A stretch of 43,375 bases of DNA from Proteobacteria bacterium UBA2383 (lineage in GTDB: Bacteria > Pseudomonadota > Gammaproteobacteria > Competibacterales > Competibacteraceae), in NCBI GenBank assembly GCA_002343485.1, contig DDST01000086.1, positions 958 to 44,332 of the forward strand, read 5' to 3'. The notes under the pieces are model-generated. The model ran no database searches. It was not told the origin of the DNA and worked only from the letters and a program-made list of their open reading frames with translations. This document shows positions 8,244-16,212 of the stretch, piece after piece; the stretch's first letter is position 1, and each line of letters opens with the position of its first letter. A program made the translations under genes and the position numbers.

Positions 8244-10073
8244 TCAAGCGCCCTTGCGCCCAGCCTTGTCGTCCTGATACAGCGCTCGTACTAGGGGGGC
8301 ATCGCGTTTATAGATATCATCCCGGAAATTCAGTAGGCCATTTTCATCCACCCAAGCTGTCCAATACAGCAGATACACCGGCACTTCCTCCGGCAAATGG
8401 ACAACTCGCTGCTTGCCACTGGTGGATGCAGTCTTGATCGTGTCCTTACTCCACTTGGGGTCGTACTTCAATAGATACTCCGCCAGTTCTAATGGCTTAG
8501 AGATACGGATGCAACCTGAACTGTAAGTGCGCTGGTTGCGGTTGAACAACTCTCGCGAAGGCGTATCATGCAGATAGACGCTATGGCGATTCGGAAACAT
8601 AAACTTAATCCCACCCAACGCATTGCGTGGACCAGCGTCTTGGCGTAAATGGTAGTTGAAGCTGCTAGCGCTGACCGTACTCCAGTTGACTGAGCCTGGA
8701 TTGACCTCCTTGCCAGCACTATTGTAAATGCGAATCTGTTGCCGCTGGAGCGCGTAGGGATCGCGTCGAAGCTGCGGTAGCTTGTCCTTCACCGCAATGG
8801 AGCGGGGCACATACCACTTAGGACTCATTACCAGGTACTCCATGTTGGCGGTAAAAGTGGGGGTTTGGCGCTCCTCCCGGCCAACGACTACTTTCGATTC
8901 CAGCACCACTTTGCCGTTCTCGAAAACTTGCATTTTATAACTGGGGATATTGACTAAAATGTGGCGGGCACCGAAATCATCCGGTAGCCAGCGCCAGCGC
9001 TCCAGATTCAGTTCAATCTGTCGAATGCGTTCGGAGACAGGCACGTTCAAGGCAGATCGAGTAGCCGCGTTAACTGTTCCGCTCTCAGCCAGGCCATGCC
9101 GTTTCTGAAAGCGGCGTAGTGCTTCAGCAACCGTCTCATTTTGTCCGGTCAAATCGCCGCTCGCCTCCAATCGCATTCGCAATGTCTTCATAGGAGCATT
9201 GCTGGCCACCATCGGCCAACCACCTTGCTGTTCGATCTGCCGATACTTACGGAGTCTCTCGCGCAACTGAATATAGCCTTTAGCCTGGGGTGCCAACGCC
9301 TTTAAGGATTCAATAATGGATTTCTTGGCCAGTGATTTCTGCAGTACGATAGCCAAATCACGGGACCGGGGTTTGATTTCCCAGTCACGATCCACGGTAC
9401 GCGGTGACAGCCGACCAGACAGCAGATGAGAACCATAGGCAAGGAAGGCATCAGTGAACAACAGATCAAAATTGGTTAATTGGCTAACATTCAAAGCGTC
9501 ATTATGCTGCTGTAGCGACGTGATACGCTTTTGCAGACGAGAAAAATGGTAGTCGCTGGGCCGCAGTCCATCGCGATCCGCTTCACCGAGTGCTTCAACC
9601 AATTCCATTGCCACTGGCAGCGGTTTGCCGTTGCTGTCCAGCCAGGCTGGCTGATAATTGCGCTCTGCATAAAAAGGGAGCAAGAGATCCAAGGTGTGTA
9701 AAGTGCGGTTATCGACCGTCAGCCGGTCTGGTAATGGATCCGTACGGATCCGCTGGCAAATCTGAACCGCAACTTCGTCTTTCAAACCTAAGGCGCTTTC
9801 GGGGCAGGGTGCTAATGCTAGTGGCCCAACGAACTCCGGTTCTTTAGGCGATGATTCTTCGATATTTACCTCAGGTTCTAAATCATCGCTGGTGTTCTGC
9901 GAGGACTGCCCCGTCTGGAGGCTAGCCATAACCGGCTCATTCACAACACTTGCAACCGAAGCTGGGCTGGCCAGTGCTTGTCCATTGGTGACTTGCGCGA
10001 TGACCGGGATGTTAAGCGCACAGGCACCCAGTACCAGACAAAACCATGCTGGGATAATAATTTGCTTAGACAT
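8244..10073 (-). CDS. L,D-transpeptidase of the YcbB/LdtD type
   Basis: 609 residues from the ATG at 10073, chosen because it opens a signal peptide (MSKQIIIPAWFCLVLGACAL); longer in-frame starts lack one. After an acidic low-complexity stretch comes a scaffold region, a peptidoglycan-binding domain near residues 310-375 (EALRRFQKRHGLAESGTVN) and a YkuD catalytic domain at about 368-530. The catalytic Cys521 lies in TYSSGCIRI, with an upstream HDTPS His near residue 503. Such enzymes make 3-3 cross-links between meso-diaminopimelate residues in the periplasm and confer tolerance of beta-lactams acting on D,D-transpeptidases. It is larger than simple YkuD enzymes and matches the large YcbB architecture. 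Confidence 0.92.
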   Translation of the reverse strand: MSKQIIIPAWFCLVLGACALNIPVIAQVTNGQALASPASVASVVNEPVMASLQTGQSSQNTSDDLEPEVNIEESSPKEPEFVGPLALAPCPESALGLKDEVAVQICQRIRTDPLPDRLTVDNRTLHTLDLLLPFYAERNYQPAWLDSNGKPLPVAMELVEALGEADRDGLRPSDYHFSRLQKRITSLQQHNDALNVSQLTNFDLLFTDAFLAYGSHLLSGRLSPRTVDRDWEIKPRSRDLAIVLQKSLAKKSIIESLKALAPQAKGYIQLRERLRKYRQIEQQGGWPMVASNAPMKTLRMRLEASGDLTGQNETVAEALRRFQKRHGLAESGTVNAATRSALNVPVSERIRQIELNLERWRWLPDDFGARHILVNIPSYKMQVFENGKVVLESKVVVGREERQTPTFTANMEYLVMSPKWYVPRSIAVKDKLPQLRRDPYALQRQQIRIYNSAGKEVNPGSVNWSTVSASSFNYHLRQDAGPRNALGGIKFMFPNRHSVYLHDTPSRELFNRNQRTYSSGCIRISKPLELAEYLLKYDPKWSKDTIKTASTSGKQRVVHLPEEVPVYLLYWTAWVDENGLLNFRDDIYKRDAPLVRALYQDDKAGRKGA

Positions 10074-10150
10074 GGAGACGACTAATCCAATGCTCGAAGG
10101 TGGCATACCAAGTATCGTATCATCATACCAACAAAGTATTAAAGTAGCCA

Positions 10151-10168
10151 CATTCAGATTTCTGAATG
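10151..10168. promoter_or_regulatory. Perfect palindrome upstream of the L,D-transpeptidase gene
   Basis: CATTCAGA (10151-10158) and TCTGAATG (10161-10168) are exact inverted copies with a 2-base centre. It lies 78 bases before the transpeptidase start and 61 bases after the end of the DUF2173 cluster. There is no adjoining T-tract, so it looks more like a regulator binding site than a terminator. Confidence 0.45.
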
Positions 10169-10229
10169 CAACAGACGCCAAATGCTGTTCCTGAAGCGTT
10201 AGAGGATAGGATGAGCCGCTAATTCCTCG

Positions 10230-10568
10230 CTACCAATGCGAAACCTCCCTTAGCTCCAGCATAATTTCATTGAGCAGCGCGTCGGCATTGCTGACTAGAC
10301 AAACCAGATTGCCGATGCTGCACACTGATTGGGTAATGCCGCGAAGAATCCAGCCATGCGGCGGGGTCCAACCTCGCATGCCGGTGAACATTGCCAGTTG
10401 GTCGGCATTACCTTGAGCCATGCGCCGGTAATCATGCGCGAATTGTGCCAGTCGTGCCATGTCATCACGAGCCATGAGTCCATAGCCTTCGAGCAGATAA
10501 CCGTCGTCGCGGAAATGACAGACCACGTTTACCCCATCCAGGGCCAGGATGCGCCGGATCATACTCAT
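10230..10568 (-). CDS. DUF2173 (roadblock/LC7-like) protein, third in cluster
   Basis: 112 residues. The pattern typical of DUF2173/COG4831 is visible: LDGVNVVCHFRDDGYLLEGY at the N-terminus, a helix around the middle, then TPPHGWILRGITQSVCSIGN. The fold is related to roadblock/LC7 domains, which form dimers and regulate small GTPases in MglB-type systems; no function is established for DUF2173. Its ATG overlaps the stop codon of the preceding paralogue as ATGA, so translation is coupled. It is the most divergent of the three, with the middle MCxxN-like block changed. Confidence 0.8.
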   Translation of the reverse strand: MSMIRRILALDGVNVVCHFRDDGYLLEGYGLMARDDMARLAQFAHDYRRMAQGNADQLAMFTGMRGWTPPHGWILRGITQSVCSIGNLVCLVSNADALLNEIMLELREVSHW

Positions 10569-10972
10569 GGCGTAGACTCCGGATTTTCCATAGTAGCAAA
10601 TGCTGCTTCATAATCAGCCTTTTCATTCGCCAGAACAACGCCAGTGAATGGCGGCAGGCTGGTTTTGCCCCGGTCCTTGTCTTTTAACCGCTCCCGATCA
10701 AGACCGCTGACCACTACCGACCAGTCAAAGCCTATTAAAGTGCATTCCTGGATCGGATAGAATCCTTTCATGTGGGTGACCTTCTCCCAGCCACGAGCCT
10801 GCATGGTAGCGATGCACATATTCGCTGCGCACATGTGAGCCAGCAAATCAAGCGTCGATTCATTGATTCGCTCGGGATAGGCGATGCGTTGCTCCAGCAA
10901 CTCACCACTGCCTCGAAATTCAAAGGCTGCCATTGCCCCCGGTAACTTCATTAACTCATCAAGTGTTGCCAT
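10565..10972 (-). CDS. DUF2173 (roadblock/LC7-like) protein, second in cluster
   Basis: 135 residues. It carries the DUF2173 blocks LPGAMAAFEFRGSGELLEQR and MCAANMCIATMQARGWE, then KGFYPIQECTLIGFDWSVVV. Unlike its neighbours it has an inserted charged segment near residues 95-112 (DRERLKDKDRGKTS) before the last strand. AGGAG lies about 10 bases before the ATG, in an unusually purine-rich leader with an 11-base direct repeat. It follows the first paralogue after 63 bases and overlaps the third by 4 bases. Function unknown; probably cytoplasmic. Confidence 0.82.
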   Translation of the reverse strand: MATLDELMKLPGAMAAFEFRGSGELLEQRIAYPERINESTLDLLAHMCAANMCIATMQARGWEKVTHMKGFYPIQECTLIGFDWSVVVSGLDRERLKDKDRGKTSLPPFTGVVLANEKADYEAAFATMENPESTP

Positions 10973-10985
10973 GAAAAACTTCTCC

Positions 10986-11014
10986 TCTCACTCTTCTCAC
11001 GTTTCTCACTCTTC
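10986..11014 (-). repeat. 11-bp direct repeat in the leader of the second DUF2173 gene
   Basis: TCTCACTCTTC occurs at 10986-10996 and 11004-11014 (plus strand), an 18-base period. On the coding strand it reads GAAGAGTGAGA twice and the copy nearer the gene runs into the AGGAG ribosome binding site. It may bind a protein or small RNA that controls this gene separately from its upstream neighbour; that is inference. Confidence 0.6.
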
Positions 11015-11035
11015 GGCGGGTTTTATAGATCGGGA

Positions 11036-11392
11036 TCAGATCAGATTAGAAGACACCTTGGCCAACGCTTGGCGCATGAAACCGATCATGTCGTTAATTG
11101 AACCTTGGGCATTGTCGAGCATGCAAAACACATTCGCCATTACACAAACAGTGTAGTCTGGTCCATGTACCACCCAGCCTCGTGGTGGATACAAACCATT
11201 ACGTGTTTGGAAGGCTTCCAGCATCCGGCTTTCCATGTTTACACCCATGGTAGTCGCACGGCACATGATGGATGCCATGCGAGCATGCTCATCGCTTAAA
11301 GTCCCCCGGTAAGAAAAACGGTCGCCTCGGTAGGCGTACTCACCGGCGGCGATGACACCGGGCTTGGCCAGCAGATCAGTCACGATACTCAT
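11036..11392 (-). CDS. DUF2173 (roadblock/LC7-like) protein, first in cluster
   Basis: 118 residues and the closest of the three to the family pattern: KPGVIAAGEYAYRGDRFSYR, MASIMCRATTMGVNMESRM, then YPPRGWVVHGPDYTVCVMAN. The ATG at 11392 has GAGGA about 12 bases upstream. It is divergent from hrpB with about 160 bases between the two starts, which must hold both promoters. No gene for an MglA-like GTPase, the usual partner of roadblock proteins, is present in the window. Confidence 0.85.
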   Translation of the reverse strand: MSIVTDLLAKPGVIAAGEYAYRGDRFSYRGTLSDEHARMASIMCRATTMGVNMESRMLEAFQTRNGLYPPRGWVVHGPDYTVCVMANVFCMLDNAQGSINDMIGFMRQALAKVSSNLI

Positions 11393-11555
11393 ACCGGTGC
11401 TATCCTCAGGTGGTGGCTGAAATTTATAGTGGGCAAAGGGTCTTGAATCACTCGAAACTAAGCATATTTTCGTTAAAACATAGTTAAGATTTTCTGTAAA
11501 TGTATATGGCGCCGTACTGTTTTTGTGTCTAAATCACCTTGTGGCACTGCTAAAT

Positions 11556-14111
11556 ATGTCAGTTACCCGCTTTACACTCGCACCTGACCCGGCGGCACTG
11601 CCGATCGAGCCAGTGATTCCGGCATTACGCGCCGCATTACGGGAAGTAACTGCTTTGGTGTTGCAGGCGCCGCCGGGCGCGGGTAAGACGACTCAGGTAC
11701 CGCTGGCATTGCTGACAGAGCCCTGGCTCCAAGATCGCCGCATCCTGTTGTTGGAACCACGCCGGTTGGCAGCACGGGCCGCAGCAACGTACATGGCCAG
11801 ACTGCTCAATGAACCGGTTGGCGAAACCGTAGGCTATCGCATCCGCTTCGACCAAAAGATCTCACATCACACCCGCATTGAAGTGCTGACCGAAGGCATT
11901 CTTACCCGCCGCCTGCAGCACGATCCAGCGCTGGAAGATGTGGGGCTGGTAATCTTCGATGAATTTCATGAACGCAGTCTGCAAGCCGATTTGGCACTGG
12001 CGTTGTGCTTGGATAGCCAGCACGGTTTGCGGGAAGACTTGCGGCTACTGATCATGTCGGCCACGCTGGACGGTGCAGCGATCTCCCGGTTGCTTGGTGA
12101 CGCGCCTATCCTCGTCAGCGAGGGTCGCGCCTATCCGGTGGATCGGCGCTACCTGTTGCGCGATTCCGAAGGCTTGGATTTGCGTGGCGTAGTTCGCAGC
12201 GTGCTGAATGCGCTGACTCAACAGACTGGCGATCTGCTGGTTTTCCTGCCTGGGAGTGGTGAAATCCGCCAAGTGTTGCGATGGTTGGAAATTGAGCCGG
12301 TTTGCGCCGGTTTGACTCTGGTTCCGCTGTATGGCGATCTACCAGGAGATGCCCAGCAACGTGCTCTTCAGCCTGATCCTGAAAGCCGGCGCAAGGTCGT
12401 TCTTGCTACCCCGATTGCCGAAACCAGTTTAACCATTGAAGGAATCAGCGTGGTGGTAGACGCGGGCTGGACCCGAATCCCGCGCTTTGACCCGCGTAGT
12501 GGTTTAACCCGGCTAGTCACTGTGCGAGTGTCCGCTGATGCAGCAGAACAACGGGCTGGTCGTGCGGGCCGGCTGGGTCCCGGAATCTGTTACCGGTTGT
12601 GGAGCGAAGCTGCTCAGAAGCGTCTCCGCCGGCAGCGAATTCCGGAAATCCGGGAAGCCGATCTGGCGCCACTGGCGCTGGAACTGGCGCAATGGGGGGT
12701 TACTGATTCAGCAATGCTAGCCTGGCTCGACCCGCCGCCGCCCGGCGCTTTGGCCCAGGCGCGAGCCTTGCTGATCGATCTGGAGGCGCTGGATGAACAG
12801 GGGCGTATTACCCCGGCCGGGCAGGATTTGGCAGCATTGCCGGCTCATCCTCGATTGGCGCACCTGCTGCGACGTGGCGCGGCACTAGGGTTAGGTGTGC
12901 TGGCGGCTGACCTGGCTGCTTTGCTGGAAGAGCGGGATCTGCTGCGCGGAGAGCACGCCTTTGGCAGTGATTTCACCGTACGATTGAGCGCGCTTCAAGC
13001 GTTCCGGCGCGACGGTCGTGAAGGCGTGCGGCGCTGGGGGGCAGATCCCGCCGCCTGTATTCGGGTTGACCAGGCCGCCCAGCGTTGGCGAGTGCTGTTA
13101 AAGGTTGCCGCTGCTCCTGAAACGTTTTCAGACGCTACAAAGATCGGGTTGCTTTTGGCACTGGCTTACCCCGACCGCGTCGCACATCGTCGCGAGGGTC
13201 ATGCGGATCGCTATCAATTAGCGAATGGCCGTGGGGCACGGTTCGTCACGGGTGATCCGCTGGCGGGCCGGGATTGGCTGGTGGCAGCGCAGCTCGACGC
13301 CAGTGGCAGCGAGGGCCGGATTTGGCTGGCTGCACCGGTCGACCCTGCCGATCTGGAAGAGTATTTAGCCAATCGGATACAAACTATCGCTGCAGTGAGC
13401 TGGGATGAGCGGCAAGCTGCGGTCACCGCTCGCCGGGAGCGGCGATTCGGAGCGCTATTACTGGACAGCGCCCCATTGACAAATATCGATCCAAAATCTC
13501 TGTGCCAGGCGATGTTGGTGGGCATTCGCCAGATGGGCTTGTCTAGCCTGCCGTGGACATCCGAATTGCGCGACTGGCAAGCGCGACTGCTCTCAATGCG
13601 ATACTGGTTTCCGGATGAGGGTTGGCCTGAAGTATCCAACGATCAGTTAATAGATCGCCTGGAGATGTGGTTGGGGCCTTGGCTGGGTAACATTACCCGG
13701 CGTGAACACCTATCACGGCTGGATTTATCAGCAGCCTTGCAGCGTATTTTGGATCACCGGTTACGAGCGCGGCTGAATGAACAAGCGCCGGCTCATCTCA
13801 GCGTACCGGGTGGTTCGCGCATCCGCTTGCGGTATATACCCGGCGAGCCGCCGGTGCTGGCGGTGAAATTGCAAGAATTGTTTGGGTTGGCAGATACGCC
13901 GCGCATCGCTGGAGGACGGATTCCGGTCACTCTGCACCTGTTATCACCGGCACAGCGGCCGATCCAGGTAACGCAGGATTTGCGCGGCTTTTGGGAACGG
14001 ACCTATGCAGAGGTAAGGAAGGAGTTGAAAGGCCGCTATCCAAAACATCCTTGGCCGGATGATCCCTGGACAGCAATGCCTACGCGACACGTCACGCGGG
14101 CACGCCGATAG
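11556..14111 (+). CDS. hrpB: ATP-dependent RNA helicase HrpB (DEAH box)
   Basis: 851 residues from an ATG at 11556; the reading frame extends upstream to a TTG but nothing there looks coding. Motifs in order: Walker A GAGKTTQVPLALL near residue 40, DEFH in place of DEAH near 135, SAT near 168, and motif VI QRAGRAGR near 331, followed by helicase-associated and HrpB C-terminal domains (LSVPGGSRIRLRY). HrpB is a non-essential DEAH/RHA helicase of proteobacteria with no settled substrate. Length is slightly above the E. coli protein. Confidence 0.95.
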   Translation: MSVTRFTLAPDPAALPIEPVIPALRAALREVTALVLQAPPGAGKTTQVPLALLTEPWLQDRRILLLEPRRLAARAAATYMARLLNEPVGETVGYRIRFDQKISHHTRIEVLTEGILTRRLQHDPALEDVGLVIFDEFHERSLQADLALALCLDSQHGLREDLRLLIMSATLDGAAISRLLGDAPILVSEGRAYPVDRRYLLRDSEGLDLRGVVRSVLNALTQQTGDLLVFLPGSGEIRQVLRWLEIEPVCAGLTLVPLYGDLPGDAQQRALQPDPESRRKVVLATPIAETSLTIEGISVVVDAGWTRIPRFDPRSGLTRLVTVRVSADAAEQRAGRAGRLGPGICYRLWSEAAQKRLRRQRIPEIREADLAPLALELAQWGVTDSAMLAWLDPPPPGALAQARALLIDLEALDEQGRITPAGQDLAALPAHPRLAHLLRRGAALGLGVLAADLAALLEERDLLRGEHAFGSDFTVRLSALQAFRRDGREGVRRWGADPAACIRVDQAAQRWRVLLKVAAAPETFSDATKIGLLLALAYPDRVAHRREGHADRYQLANGRGARFVTGDPLAGRDWLVAAQLDASGSEGRIWLAAPVDPADLEEYLANRIQTIAAVSWDERQAAVTARRERRFGALLLDSAPLTNIDPKSLCQAMLVGIRQMGLSSLPWTSELRDWQARLLSMRYWFPDEGWPEVSNDQLIDRLEMWLGPWLGNITRREHLSRLDLSAALQRILDHRLRARLNEQAPAHLSVPGGSRIRLRYIPGEPPVLAVKLQELFGLADTPRIAGGRIPVTLHLLSPAQRPIQVTQDLRGFWERTYAEVRKELKGRYPKHPWPDDPWTAMPTRHVTRARR

Positions 14112-14170
14112 CTACCAAGCGTTGGCTTTCCATGGGTTTAAGCGGGCGGGAAGCCGCCTCTAAATCATTT

Positions 14171-14572
14171 TCAGGGAATTTGCTCAGTAAATTGACCCGG
14201 CATGGTAATCGTGATGCAACCCGGAGCGCCTAAGACACAGGCCAGCACAGAGGTATTATTCAAAGCTGGCATATTGCCTAATAACACGGTCGGTGCTCCC
14301 ACTATCCACGGCGCTGGCGTAGCGGGGATGCAGGGCACTGGCGTTGGGACGCCGAAGGCCGCAGCAGTCGCCGATACGAAAGCGGGGTTGGTCGGCGACA
14401 TGCACATACCAAATGGCATGATGTTGACCATGGGCTTGTTGTCCATGATATTAGCCGCGGGTTGGTTGCTGGTCATCACTCTGTTTTGCGGGAGAACGAC
14501 GAGCGTACTGATCCCTGGCGGCACAGCGAACATGCATTTCAACACTGCGCCGTTACAAACATGCATGGGCAT
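14171..14572 (-). CDS. DUF4280 PAAR-like protein
   Basis: 133 residues from the third in-frame ATG (14572), chosen because GTGAGG is 7 bases upstream of it but almost touches the first ATG at 14578. The sequence is rich in Pro, Met, Cys and short beta strands and carries the DUF4280 pattern: CNGAVLKCMFAVPPG, then MPFGMCMSPTNP, PCIPATPAPW, GAPTVLLGNMPALNNTS and GCITITMPGQ. DUF4280 proteins resemble PAAR spike tips of type VI secretion and related contractile injection systems, sometimes serving as effector carriers. No other secretion-system gene is in the window, and no toxin domain is fused. It lies downstream of the Sel1 gene on the same strand, about 90 bases away. Confidence 0.82.
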   Translation of the reverse strand: MPMHVCNGAVLKCMFAVPPGISTLVVLPQNRVMTSNQPAANIMDNKPMVNIMPFGMCMSPTNPAFVSATAAAFGVPTPVPCIPATPAPWIVGAPTVLLGNMPALNNTSVLACVLGAPGCITITMPGQFTEQIP

Positions 14573-14664
14573 AAGCATACCTCACGAGAGCAGACAGAAT
14601 ATTGTTATTTCTGTATAGCGCATCCAAACAAACCCTTCCAGAAGGAAGAGAGTTGCTATGACGT

Positions 14665-15366
14665 TCAGGGCGATTTTGGCCGGTAACGTTTAGCATATTC
14701 ATCAGCCAACCGCTGACCTTCCTTCAATTGTGCCGGGTCCAGTTTGCGAATCAGTTGATCCCGGTTGGATCGGGCCTTGGTATTACCCCACGCTGCAGCG
14801 ACTTCATACCAAGCATAGGCAACCATCAGATCTTGGGGTACTCCCTGCCCGTTTACATACAACACGCCGAGATTGTTCTGAGCTGCTATATGTCCCTGCT
14901 CGGCTGCCTGCCGGTACCAGTGGGCGGCTTCCGTATAATCCTGGTTAATCCCGAAGCCGTTTTCATAGAGTACTCCTAGATTGAACTGAGCTTCCCGCAG
15001 ATTCTGGAGCGCCGCCTGCCGATACCATCGGGCGGCTTCCGCGTAATCCTGGGCGACGCCTAGACCACTGGCATACAGCACTGCCAGGTTATATTGCGCT
15101 TGCGCGTGTCCTTGCTCAGCCGCGCGCCGATACCACTGGACGGCTTGCGCCTGGTCTTGTTTGACGCCTAACCCTTCGTCGTATAGAACTCCTAGATTAA
15201 ACTGTGCATCGGCCTGCCCGCTTTCAGCCAATGGCCGCCATTCGGATAACGCGGTTTGGTAGTCATCACGAGTGAAGGCCGCCACACCATCCAGGTAATC
15301 GGTCTGCCCCAACGCGGGTAACATTATTAAAATCAGGAAAATTAATGTCGTGCGTAATAGCATCAT
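14665..15366 (-). CDS. Secreted Sel1-repeat protein
   Basis: 233 residues from the ATG at 15366, preferred over an upstream in-frame start because it opens a signal peptide (MMLLRTTLIFLILIMLPALG) and has GGTGG about 8 bases before it. Residues about 45-195 contain four to five Sel1 repeats of 36 residues with the pattern AQFNLGVLYDEGLGV, QDQAQAVQWYRRAAEQGHAQ. Sel1 proteins are alpha-solenoid scaffolds. A second, shorter Sel1 protein is encoded at 34333. The DUF4280 gene follows on the same strand; Sel1 proteins are often found beside secretion-system cargo, which makes a functional pair possible but unproven. Confidence 0.9.
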   Translation of the reverse strand: MMLLRTTLIFLILIMLPALGQTDYLDGVAAFTRDDYQTALSEWRPLAESGQADAQFNLGVLYDEGLGVKQDQAQAVQWYRRAAEQGHAQAQYNLAVLYASGLGVAQDYAEAARWYRQAALQNLREAQFNLGVLYENGFGINQDYTEAAHWYRQAAEQGHIAAQNNLGVLYVNGQGVPQDLMVAYAWYEVAAAWGNTKARSNRDQLIRKLDPAQLKEGQRLADEYAKRYRPKSP

Positions 15367-15605
15367 AGAGATCCACCGTTTGAGATCATTGATAGTCTCT
15401 AAACGAAAACTGGTATCAAGGTAGTTGATGGCAATCTCAATGCAAAGCCGTGTTGCTCTTGCTACCCAACTTAAAGTAGAAATATTACGAAATTTTCTGC
15501 TACAGAATTGAGCTAAGTTGTTGCGTTTCATCTCTGGCAACCGGCTAGCCTGAGATTATACCAAAAGTAGCAATTAATGTTTAAAGTATTAAATTTTTCA
15601 TAGAC

Positions 15606-15637
15606 TTAAAAATAAAACGCCGCCTTGATAGCGGCGC
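15606..15637 (-). terminator. Rho-independent terminator of the phasin gene
   Basis: On the minus strand GCCGC/GCGGC arms (15636-15631 and 15623-15618, six paired bases, loop of seven) are followed by TTTTATTTTT. It stands about 40 bases downstream of the phasin stop codon. Confidence 0.85.
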
Positions 15638-15676
15638 TTTATAGTCGACCTTGGGTTGAAGTGAATCCACATTCAA

Positions 15677-16021
15677 TTATTTGAATATCAAGTTCAGCAA
15701 GCTGAATCTCGCAAGACGGCTAGATTGATGGTAGCAATCAGCTCCCCATTCATTTAACGCACGATTGTCGTCCAGTATACGATGGCCTACGAAGCTCAGT
15801 ACCGCAAACTGACTGTCTGTAAATTCGCTTAAGCTTTGTGCATCATGAACTTTCAAAGCAACCTTGATTTGGGCTACTCCTAAATCCATATATGCTTTCA
15901 CACTGTCCATGCTTAGCGCGACCCATTTTTCTATCTGTGAACTTGTTAGCTGGTTGAACTTTGTCAACGGCTCAATGAGCGGCATTAAGGGTTGACTTAA
16001 TCCTGCAGGTATTTCATTCAT
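15677..16021 (-). CDS. Phasin family protein
   Basis: 114 residues, mostly amphipathic helix. The phasin_2 pattern is visible: LTKFNQLTSSQIEKWVALSM, then SVKAYMDLGVAQIKVALKVH and an LSEF.DSQFAVLSFVG segment. Phasins coat polyhydroxyalkanoate granules and control their number and size. It is shorter than many phasins but complete, with AAGGGG 8 bases before the ATG, its own promoter with a palindrome and its own terminator, so it is a stand-alone transcription unit. No PHA synthase is in the window. This is the main evidence that the organism stores PHA. Confidence 0.82.
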   Translation of the reverse strand: MNEIPAGLSQPLMPLIEPLTKFNQLTSSQIEKWVALSMDSVKAYMDLGVAQIKVALKVHDAQSLSEFTDSQFAVLSFVGHRILDDNRALNEWGADCYHQSSRLARFSLLNLIFK

Positions 16022-16060
16022 CGCGTTACCCCTTATACATACGTATTATGTGCAACTTTG

Positions 16061-16092
16061 CTTATAACAGAAAGTATGTTGCATTGCAACAT
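16061..16092 (-). promoter_or_regulatory. Phasin promoter with palindromic operator over the -35 box
   Basis: On the minus strand TTGCAA (16089-16084) and TATAAG (16066-16061) are 17 bases apart, a good sigma-70 promoter starting near 16054. ATGTTGCA and TGCAACAT (16076-16083, 16085-16092) form a perfect 8-base palindrome covering the -35 box. A further half-site (GTTGCACAT) lies around the start point. PhaR-type repressors, which sense PHA granules, act at phasin promoters at comparable positions; assignment to PhaR is inference. Confidence 0.65.
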
Positions 16093-16124
16093 TAACAGGC
16101 ATCAAAAATTTCTTGTCTGAAAAT

Positions 16125-16153
16125 CTGAAACCTTTATATCGAGCCGATATAAT
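16125..16153 (+). promoter_or_regulatory. Candidate promoter and palindrome before the FimX-like gene
   Basis: CTGAAA (16125-16130) and TATAAT (16148-16153) are 17 bases apart. A perfect palindrome, TATATCG AGC CGATATA (16135-16151), overlaps the -10 box. GAGCCG/CGGCTC (16141-16146, 16163-16168) forms an alternative hairpin in the early transcript. A repressor site on the -10 region is a reasonable reading. Confidence 0.45.
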
Positions 16154-16212
16154 GATTAAAAACGGCTCATTAAGAGTTGATAGCGACTTCACGCCTGTTA
16201 CCAGGATCTCTC

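Noticed and set aside
14202..14618. 138-residue plus-strand frame opposite the DUF4280 gene
   Set aside because: The minus strand carries the recognisable DUF4280 pattern and a ribosome binding site; this frame is its antisense shadow.
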